Source: Oscillatoria sp. Prado101 (GTDB lineage Bacteria; Cyanobacteriota; Cyanobacteriia; Cyanobacteriales; Oscillatoriaceae). From it: DNA of 14,561 nt. Location: positions 1-14,561 of the forward strand of contig JALOOK010000151.1 in NCBI GenBank assembly GCA_025454445.1. The letters run 5' to 3'. Below the pieces are notes generated by a model. The model worked only from the letters and a program-made list of their open reading frames with translations, was not told the DNA's origin and made no database searches. Below are positions 1-5,279 of the stretch, one piece after another; positions within the stretch are counted from its first letter, which is position 1; every line of letters starts with the position of its first letter. The position numbers and the translations under genes were made by a program.

Positions 1-1
1 T

Positions 2-148
2 CTGGTTGAGGGTGCCGGTGAGTTGCAATTGCAGTGGTTCGAGATGGCACCGGAAATCCGCCTGCACGGGCGAGTGATATTAATTATGCGCCCCAAGAAA
101 ATTTTCGATGAGGAATTCACGAAAGAACCTTGGCAGATTGATGAGTGA
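2..148 (+). CDS. 3' end of an unrecognised protein (partial)
   Basis: An open frame enters from the left edge and ends at a TGA at 146-148, giving 48 C-terminal residues. The segment is mixed hydrophobic and charged, with a beta-strand-like stretch (RVILIMRP) and an acidic end (EPWQIDE). It contains no motif I can assign. Codon choice looks natural and the frame stays open to the edge, so it is probably the tail of a real gene. The family cannot be named from this fragment. A GC-rich hairpin repeat starts 13 bases after the stop. Confidence 0.55.
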   Translation: MVEGAGELQLQWFEMAPEIRLHGRVILIMRPKKIFDEEFTKEPWQIDE

Positions 149-160
149 TTAGCCGGTGTC

Positions 161-187
161 AGGGCGGCCACGGGGGGCCGCCCCTAC
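161..187. repeat. GC-rich dispersed hairpin repeat
   Basis: Perfect 8-bp arms GGGCGGCC (162-169) and GGCCGCCC (176-183) surround a 6-base spacer and are followed by CCTAC. Read on the other strand this gives GTAGGGGCGG, the same opening as the elements at 2081 and 2232. It lies just after the stop of the partial gene and has no T-run, so it is more likely a REP-like repeat than an intrinsic terminator. Confidence 0.7.
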
Positions 188-229
188 GCCACTGGGCGAA
201 TGGAATGATACTGTTGGCGAATTCTTATA

Positions 230-256
230 GTGCAAATTAAATGCACAATAGCTTAT
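230..256. repeat. AT-rich hairpin repeat, copy 1
   Basis: The 23-bp stretch at 234-256 matches 4055-4077 at 22 of 23 positions. Here it carries inverted arms GTGCA (230-234) and TGCAC (242-246). The copy overlaps the stop codon of the minus-strand GT39 gene, and the second copy lies downstream of the minus-strand DUF4349 gene, so both sit at 3' ends of genes in the same orientation. Confidence 0.65.
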
Positions 257-2076
257 CTCGCTCCTTTGCTCCTCTTTTCCTCGCACCGGTAATGCTGGTA
301 GGGAACACCAACGCGGCGGTAGCCTTTGTCGTCGCGGGCGCACACCGGCTGCTGCGGGAAAACGAGGGATAACTGCTGGGGATAGTCTGCCGGTTTCAGC
401 CCGGGCGCAACCACCCACAAGTTGAGTGGGGGAAGCGGCAGATTTTCTAGCTGGGAAAGCTTTTCCCAGACGGGTTTGTATTCTGCGGCGCGGGTGGTGG
501 CGGTGGTGTTTCGCTGCAAGAAAGCCAAGTAGGCGGGCGGGCGTTTTTCAGAAGATCGCTTATCAATTTCTAAGGCAAAACTCAGCCCCAAAGCAACATC
601 CTGCAAGTCGTTGTATCCGACGGCGAATACAATGGGTGCTGAGGAGTCTCGCAGCACGTCGCCGGCGACGGTATCGGGTAAAAAGGGCTTCTTAAATACC
701 AAGTCATAGCCAACGAATATACAGCTGATAGTGCCAACTATTAAAAGGATTAAAGGTGAGCGATATCTGCTAATTTGTAAACCCGTTGGTAGTGGGCGTT
801 TCAAGGAATTATTCTCCTTTGTGACTTCTGAGTGCTGGCTGGTGACGGTGGCTTTCCAAAGAGCTGCTCCCAAGAGGGCGCACAGGGCTGGGTAGTAGAT
901 AAAATGATACCGAAACGCAACCGTCATGTCTTTGCGCAGCAGGTAGATGATGGCGAATAATTCCACAAGCACCCAGAAGGTAAAGCTCAGCAGGGTTCGG
1001 GTGGCGAGCTGAGTTTCTGGGTTGCTAGACAGCAGCTTGAGCGGTTGCCAAATGAGTCGCGCCAGCCAGATGCCAAAGGCAAGCATTAGCAGTATTGCCG
1101 GAATTTGAATCCAAACTGGCTGCTTTTCCACCGGCAGGGCGATTGCCATCGTCAGCCATGCTGCTATAGTTTGGTACAGGGGAGCGATGTTGTGTGGCGG
1201 CGGAAGCCAGCCGGTTTCTGAACGCCCCGAATGGCTCAAGAATGTCTGCAGCCACGGAATCAAGCAGATCCCAACACCGGCAATCGCCATAATAATGCAA
1301 AAGGAAAGGTAGGCGATTGGAAAATTTTTGCCGGCCGGCGATTGCAGATTGCCTGCAGTATGCGTGCCGTTTTTGAGTTGGTAAAGCAGTCCGAGAACAG
1401 TGGCGATTTGGGCGGCGAAGGCGAGCATAAAAAAGTAGTGAGCGTAGAAGCCAATGCTGTTAATGGCAACCCAGCCTAGCCAAACTGCCGGTCGCAGTTT
1501 TAGGGTGCGGATGTCTTGCTGCAAAAGCATCAGCGCCACCAGCTCTAGGGCGATGATAAGCACCGGCAAAGAGTAGTGTCGGGCTTCTTGGGAAAGGTAG
1601 ATGCCAAAGGGAGAGACAGCCATCACCGCAGCAGCCATCAGCCCTGCAGCCGGTGAGAAGGCGACGCGATTTAGCAAGTAAATGGCAACAATTCCACAGA
1701 CGCCGAACAGTGCCGTAAGAGAGCGCAAGTTCCACGCCAGATCGTGAAATTGTGCTGTCGCGTCTCGCCCAGATGCAAGCCAGTTAAGCCACTGGTGCGT
1801 CAAGCAAAAAAACAGCGGCGGATGGGTGGACTGGGCAGCAACTGTGCTAGCTATTTTGCTACAACTCGCTTGCGGATTGAGGGCAAAGATTTGCTGCACT
1901 TGGTCGAGGGGAAACAGCACATCTAGGGGGACACTATCGTAACTGTTTCCCAGACTGAACAGAGCGGTAATCGCTTCATCCATCCACAGGGGTTTAAAGT
2001 CAAGATGCCAGAAGCGCAGGGCTGCGCCTACGGCGATTGTCCCAGTTAGCGCCAGGGTGCGTCGTAAGTGTTGCAT
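253..2076 (-). CDS. GT39-like integral membrane glycosyltransferase
   Basis: About 607 residues, almost entirely hydrophobic segments joined by short loops. The layout resembles GT39/ArnT-like enzymes, which move sugars from a lipid-phosphate carrier to an acceptor on the outer face of the membrane. The first transmembrane helix is followed by LWMDEAI; the Asp-Glu near residues 33-34 fits the conserved acidic motif of the first external loop. THPPLFF and SQEARHYSL further on are typical of cyanobacterial members. The frame is open upstream to an ATG at 2154, but that extension (26 residues) is encoded by a 47-bp direct repeat, so I prefer the ATG at 2076. The substrate is unknown. No pathway partners lie nearby. 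Codon use shows no break along the gene. Confidence 0.8.
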   Translation of the reverse strand: MQHLRRTLALTGTIAVGAALRFWHLDFKPLWMDEAITALFSLGNSYDSVPLDVLFPLDQVQQIFALNPQASCSKIASTVAAQSTHPPLFFCLTHQWLNWLASGRDATAQFHDLAWNLRSLTALFGVCGIVAIYLLNRVAFSPAAGLMAAAVMAVSPFGIYLSQEARHYSLPVLIIALELVALMLLQQDIRTLKLRPAVWLGWVAINSIGFYAHYFFMLAFAAQIATVLGLLYQLKNGTHTAGNLQSPAGKNFPIAYLSFCIIMAIAGVGICLIPWLQTFLSHSGRSETGWLPPPHNIAPLYQTIAAWLTMAIALPVEKQPVWIQIPAILLMLAFGIWLARLIWQPLKLLSSNPETQLATRTLLSFTFWVLVELFAIIYLLRKDMTVAFRYHFIYYPALCALLGAALWKATVTSQHSEVTKENNSLKRPLPTGLQISRYRSPLILLIVGTISCIFVGYDLVFKKPFLPDTVAGDVLRDSSAPIVFAVGYNDLQDVALGLSFALEIDKRSSEKRPPAYLAFLQRNTTATTRAAEYKPVWEKLSQLENLPLPPLNLWVVAPGLKPADYPQQLSLVFPQQPVCARDDKGYRRVGVPYQHYRCEEKRSKGAR

Positions 2077-2085
2077 GCTAGTAGG

Positions 2086-2190
2086 GGCGGGTTCACCCGA
2101 AATATCTGCTGTCAATAAAGGATAGCTGTAAATCAGCCCCTGAGGCGGGTTCACCCGAAATATCTGCTGTCAATAAAGGATAGCTGTAAA
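2086..2190. repeat. Two copies of a 47-bp direct repeat
   Basis: Two identical 47-bp units, 2086-2132 and 2144-2190, are separated by 11 bases (period 58). Each begins GGCGGGTTCACCCG, itself a short hairpin (CGGGTTCACCCG). They lie directly upstream of the GT39 start at 2076 and create a false N-terminal extension. On the minus strand each unit contains TTTACAGC and TTGACA, so the duplication also copies -35-like hexamers, although no convincing -10 follows. Confidence 0.85.
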
Positions 2191-2231
2191 CCATCGGTGT
2201 GAAATTAAGCTGAACTGGGCGGTTAAAACAT

Positions 2232-2249
2232 GTAGGGGCGGGTTCACCC
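2232..2249. repeat. Third copy of the GTAGGGGCGGGTTCACCC core
   Basis: The 18-bp core matches 2081-2098 exactly, but the flanking sequence differs. This shows that the core is a dispersed unit independent of the 47-bp duplication. Confidence 0.75.
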
Positions 2250-2315
2250 ACAACCTGTGCTACATAGCCCCTAACCTCTGATATCAAGTCCGGTGGCATC
2301 CTTATTGCAAAACTC

Positions 2316-2346
2316 TTGTAGAACGCCGAATCGCGTCTCTCTACAA
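2316..2346. repeat. Imperfect hairpin, TTGTAGA...TCTACAA
   Basis: Arms TTGTAGA (2316-2322) and TCTACAA (2340-2346) enclose a core containing CGAATCGCG. It looks like a worn copy of the TTGTAGAGACGCG-type palindromes common in cyanobacterial intergenic DNA. It lies between the divergent GT39 and S12 genes. Confidence 0.5.
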
Positions 2347-2418
2347 TGCCGTCGCAACCTGCCCAATGCCATGCATGCGTTCTGGCGATGATGCCCATGT
2401 CTTAAACTAACTGTCCAT

Positions 2419-2427
2419 TGCTATAAT
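2419..2427 (+). promoter_or_regulatory. Extended -10 promoter of the S12 hydrolase gene
   Basis: TGC-TATAAT (TGn plus a perfect -10 hexamer at 2422-2427) lies 55 bases ahead of the GTG at 2483. No good -35 is visible, as is usual for extended -10 promoters. The hexamer overlaps the ATG at 2426, so a transcript starting around 2434 would not include that codon. This supports the downstream GTG start. Confidence 0.6.
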
Positions 2428-2482
2428 GGGATTTAGGGGGCTTGGCAAAAGCGAGAAAAAACCCAGACTGAGGAGGATAGAG

Positions 2483-3811
2483 GTGAAGATAAAAGCGAAA
2501 TGGTACAGCTGGATCATCGGGACGTTACTGACAGCTGCAATAGTTTTGGTACAGGGAGTAAAAAAATTAAATTTAGCACAGTCTCAACTGCCCTGTCAAG
2601 TGAAAGAGGAAAATACGGCAAATCCCTACTCCAAGGATGCTGAAATTGACCGGGCGGTGGGAGAGGAAATGTGCGCTCAGAAGCTGTACGGTTTAGGAAT
2701 TGGCATTGTGAAGGATGGAAAAATTATCTATCTCAAGGGGTACGGCTACGAGGATTTGGAAAACAAAATCCCGGTTCAGGGGAAGAAGACGATGTTCCGC
2801 TGGGCGTCGCTGTCAAAGTCGGTGACGGGGGTGGCGGCGGTGCGAGAGGTTTTCGCCGGCAATCTGGATTTGGATGCGGATGTGAGAAAATATGTGCCAG
2901 AGTATAAATTTCCGGCAACATACGCTTACCCGTTAGAAAATGGGAAGTTCGAGATCCGGCGGCTTCCCGACTCTCCCAAACCGTTGATTACCACGCGCAT
3001 GTTGCTCAGCCACACTTCGGGGATTAAGAATTTTAGTAATGGGCCAAGTAAGGCGGGCACGCCGCCAGAGAATTTGGTGAACGATCCCAATGTAAACACC
3101 GGCATTTTTTGGGCGGGGAAGTATTTTTGGGACGACCCGAATCATTTGCTTTACATTCCCGGAACGAAAGATAGTTATTCGGTTTACGGCTATACGCTGG
3201 CTGGGATGGTGATTGAAAGAGCCGGTGAGCGGAAGACGTACTGGGAAAAAGTCCGCGACGGAATAGCGGTTCCTTTGGGGATGACACCGGCAGATTTTCC
3301 CGATCGTCCGGGAGCGGGCTATCAGTCTGGCTCGTTTTTCCTGCCGGATTACGAGTGGGTGAATATCCCGCGCCGCGCGGTGGGATACCGCTACGATAAA
3401 GAGACGGGAACGTATAAGAACTCCGGGAGTGTGGATGTGAGCTGGAGGGTGCCGGCTGCCGGTTTTATTTCCACGGTGGAAAATCTGGCGCAATACTGCA
3501 ACGGGTTGATGAATCGGGAAGATGTGGTTTCGGCTAAGATGAAAGAAGATTTCCTCTGGAAAGGAAGCCAACTTAGCGATGGCACCTATATCAGCGCCAG
3601 CATGGGTTTTTCTATGGGCGAGGCTGACGGTAGAAGGCGGATTGGAGCGATTGGAGGTCAGCAAAAGACCGCAACCCGCTTGGGGATGTACCCGGATGAA
3701 GGTCTTTGTTTTGTGGTGATGACTAACTCGGAATGGGCGAATATCGATGAGGTTTTCAATGTCCTGGAAAAGGCTTACCGGAATAAGAAGTTGCCCATGA
3801 ATGGCGAGTAG
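2483..3811 (+). CDS. Secreted serine beta-lactamase-like hydrolase (S12 family)
   Basis: About 442 residues. A basic start and one hydrophobic helix (WYSWIIGTLLTAAIVLVQG) indicate a signal peptide or anchor, placing the enzyme outside the cytoplasm. The catalytic SxxK is SLSK at about residues 109-112. The second motif reads YSVYGY near 232, with Val where class C enzymes and DD-peptidases have Asn; related LACTB-like proteins have Thr there. The C-terminal box reads GAIGGQQK near residue 390, without the usual His or Lys before the Gly pair. The likely role is hydrolysis of a peptide, ester or cell-wall substrate; antibiotic resistance should not be assumed. The start is the GTG at 2483, preceded by AGGAGG (2471-2476) at 6 bases. 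The in-frame ATG at 2426 lies inside the -10 box. Hairpin repeats follow the stop. Confidence 0.82.
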   Translation: MKIKAKWYSWIIGTLLTAAIVLVQGVKKLNLAQSQLPCQVKEENTANPYSKDAEIDRAVGEEMCAQKLYGLGIGIVKDGKIIYLKGYGYEDLENKIPVQGKKTMFRWASLSKSVTGVAAVREVFAGNLDLDADVRKYVPEYKFPATYAYPLENGKFEIRRLPDSPKPLITTRMLLSHTSGIKNFSNGPSKAGTPPENLVNDPNVNTGIFWAGKYFWDDPNHLLYIPGTKDSYSVYGYTLAGMVIERAGERKTYWEKVRDGIAVPLGMTPADFPDRPGAGYQSGSFFLPDYEWVNIPRRAVGYRYDKETGTYKNSGSVDVSWRVPAAGFISTVENLAQYCNGLMNREDVVSAKMKEDFLWKGSQLSDGTYISASMGFSMGEADGRRRIGAIGGQQKTATRLGMYPDEGLCFVVMTNSEWANIDEVFNVLEKAYRNKKLPMNGE

Positions 3812-3823
3812 TCCCAAAGGTTC

Positions 3824-3877
3824 GTAGTTGGGCTTCAGCCCAAAGGTTTTATCGCTCCCAGCCTGAGGCTGGGAGCG
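3824..3877. repeat. Two hairpin repeats after the S12 gene
   Basis: TTGGGC-TTCA-GCCCAA (3828-3843) is followed at 3853-3877 by CGCTCCCAGCC-TGA-GGCTGGGAGCG, with perfect 11-bp arms. The first begins 16 bases after the stop at 3811 and is followed by AGGTTTT, so it could act as a weak terminator. Both belong to hairpin families that recur at 3987-4033, 10510-10580 and 13577-13721. Confidence 0.75.
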
Positions 3878-3912
3878 AGGGGTGGGAGGCTCTGACTCCT
3901 TCTTCCTTTCTT

Positions 3913-3944
3913 GGGGTGGGTTACGCAACGCTTACCCACCCTAC
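3913..3944. repeat. 32-bp hairpin repeat GGGTGGGT...ACCCACCC, copy 1
   Basis: Perfect arms GGGTGGGT (3914-3921) and ACCCACCC (3934-3941) surround ACGCAACGCTT-type loop sequence. The whole 32-bp unit recurs at 4093-4124 with one mismatch. Confidence 0.8.
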
Positions 3945-3986
3945 TTTGCCTAAGCTGTTACGCTTTTAATATGCTTATTGAAAAAA

Positions 3987-4033
3987 GGAGGCAGAGCCTC
4001 CAGAGGCGCGTTCCCAGCCAGAGGCTGGGAACG
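3987..4033. repeat. Two hairpin repeats, GGAGGC-type and GTTCCCAGCC-type
   Basis: GGAGGC-AGA-GCCTCC at 3987-4001 is followed by CGTTCCCAGCC-AGA-GGCTGGGAACG at 4009-4033, with perfect 11-bp arms. The same two types occur together in the clusters at 10510-10556 and 13674-13721. Confidence 0.8.
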
Positions 4034-4054
4034 AGGGATAGATATAAATTGCAT

Positions 4055-4077
4055 AAATTAAATGCGCAATAGCTTAT
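4055..4077. repeat. AT-rich hairpin repeat, copy 2
   Basis: Matches 234-256 at 22 of 23 bases. Flanking TTGCAT and ATGCGCAA keep the hairpin. The substitution lies in the right arm and is largely balanced by a changed left arm. Confidence 0.65.
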
Positions 4078-4092
4078 TTTTCTGGAGTGGGT

Positions 4093-4124
4093 GGGGTGGG
4101 TTACGCAACGCTTACCTACCCTAC
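4093..4124. repeat. 32-bp hairpin repeat, copy 2
   Basis: Same unit as 3913-3944 with one change (CCTACC for CCCACC) that weakens the stem. It ends 10 bases beyond the stop of the minus-strand DUF4349 gene. Confidence 0.8.
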
Positions 4125-4134
4125 TTTCTAGTTT

Positions 4135-5067
4135 CTACTTTTTGGGCTTTCTGAGCCGATTGATGCCGTAGATGGCACCGGCACCCAGCAGGAGATAGGG
4201 GCTGAACACGAGTAACCAAAGGATAAAAGCAAACAAGCTAAAGGTGAATTCGCTGAGGGAATTAGTTGCTTTGCCCCAGGTTTCTTGCATGCGCAAACCG
4301 AGGGATTGCTGCGCAGGCGCTGTAGCTGAAATAGCTGCTTCCAGGTTCAGGTTAATCGTGGAATATGCAACTTGGTTGCGCAGGCTTTTTAGCTGAGCGT
4401 CGAGCCGCTCAATCGACTCGCGAATCGTACTCAGTTCGTTGGCGGCTTTGAGGACATCGCCAACGGAGCCGGAGCGCTCCATAATTTTTAAGACCATTTC
4501 TTCGGATTTGCGCAGGTTTCGCAGCCTCGCATCGCTATCCACGAGTTGAGAGGTCACGTCTTCAACGGTGAGGGAGCGGTACTGCACGGTGCCCAGTTTT
4601 GCGAGGGCGTTAATGGTGGTTTCCAGCTTATTTTGCGGAACCCGAATCTGCACCGATGCGGTGTGGCGGATGCTGGGATCTTGGGGTTTGCTATCTTGCA
4701 ATCCCAGGATGTCTCCCTGCTGTTTTTGCACGATGGCGGAAACTTCTTTAATGCTCTGGTCAATGGATTTGACAAGGAGATTTAGCTCGGCTTTTTTGAG
4801 CAGTTGGGGTTGGGATCGCGGCACTTCTGCAGCGTCTGCCTGTAGGTTGGCCGGCGCAACTGGAGCCTTTGCCGACTGCGGTGCCGGTGGAGGGGCTTTC
4901 ATTTCCTCGTACTTTGCAGAATATGGGGCTGAGCCACCTCCGCAACTGGGCAAAGTCACGGCGGACAGCAGTCCGAGCAAGGTGAGCGTCAGGAGACGCG
5001 AGCTGCCGGTGTGGTTGGTTTTGTTGAAGAAATGTTGCGGGGGCTTGGCTTTGAGGTGAGTGCTCAT
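4135..5067 (-). CDS. DUF4349 family lipoprotein
   Basis: 310 residues. The N-terminus has basic residues, a hydrophobic stretch (LLTLTLLGLLSAVT) and a lipobox LPSC with the acylated Cys at position 42, then GGGSAP, so it is a lipoprotein precursor. A Pro/Ala-rich linker (about 55-85) leads into the DUF4349 domain: a conserved alpha/beta part, then a long coiled-coil segment (about 185-240, LRNLRKSEEMVLKIM and SIERLDAQLKSLRNQVAYSTINL). A transmembrane helix (about 280-302) and a basic tail (RLRKPKK) close the protein. It is probably anchored at both ends in the cell envelope; the function of the family is not established. AGGAGA lies 8 bases before the ATG. It is divergent from the helicase across a 212-bp gap, with no sign of shared function. 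Confidence 0.85.
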   Translation of the reverse strand: MSTHLKAKPPQHFFNKTNHTGSSRLLTLTLLGLLSAVTLPSCGGGSAPYSAKYEEMKAPPPAPQSAKAPVAPANLQADAAEVPRSQPQLLKKAELNLLVKSIDQSIKEVSAIVQKQQGDILGLQDSKPQDPSIRHTASVQIRVPQNKLETTINALAKLGTVQYRSLTVEDVTSQLVDSDARLRNLRKSEEMVLKIMERSGSVGDVLKAANELSTIRESIERLDAQLKSLRNQVAYSTINLNLEAAISATAPAQQSLGLRMQETWGKATNSLSEFTFSLFAFILWLLVFSPYLLLGAGAIYGINRLRKPKK

Positions 5068-5174
5068 GGCGGGTTTCTCCTGAGTAAATCGAGTGGCTTG
5101 CGCCCTGCTATATCTAAGTTAACCTGCCGCAGATGGGAGGGGTGCGAGTTGATACAAAAATTGAAACGGGGGCG

Positions 5175-5207
5175 AGAAACCCGGTTTCTTTAAGAAACCG
5201 GGTTTCT
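5175..5207. repeat. Large palindrome of AGAAACCCGGTTTCT units
   Basis: Arms of 16 bp, AGAAACCCGGTTTCTT (5175-5190) and AAGAAACCGGGTTTCT (5192-5207), pair perfectly around one T. Each arm is itself close to palindromic, so a hairpin or a four-way cruciform is possible. It occupies the divergent gap between the DUF4349 and helicase genes. Single units occur at 7835, 7885, 8229, 8250 and 8993. Confidence 0.85.
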
Positions 5208-5279
5208 GCTGCGCAAGGATGCGTTCGGGTTATAAACTCAGAATTAGTACCGGCAAAAAATTCGCTCGCCAAACAAACG

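Noticed and set aside
2077..2154. N-terminal extension of the GT39 protein to the ATG at 2154
   Set aside because: The extra residues are encoded by the 47-bp direct repeat; the ATG at 2076 leads straight into the first transmembrane helix.
2093..2398. 101-codon minus-strand frame upstream of GT39
   Set aside because: Most of it is the direct repeat and worn hairpins; no start signals.
2933..3928. Long minus-strand frame (331 codons) opposite the S12 hydrolase
   Set aside because: It lies opposite a gene with clear catalytic motifs, has a His/Arg/Pro-rich nonsense-like composition, and is explained by the codon bias of the true strand.
3913..4124. The two 32-bp repeats considered as a CRISPR array
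   Set aside because: Only two copies 180 bases apart, with other repeats between them and no cas genes; they are dispersed hairpins.
5133..5279. N-terminal extension of the helicase to 5133
   Set aside because: It runs through the 33-bp palindrome and has no protein-like character.
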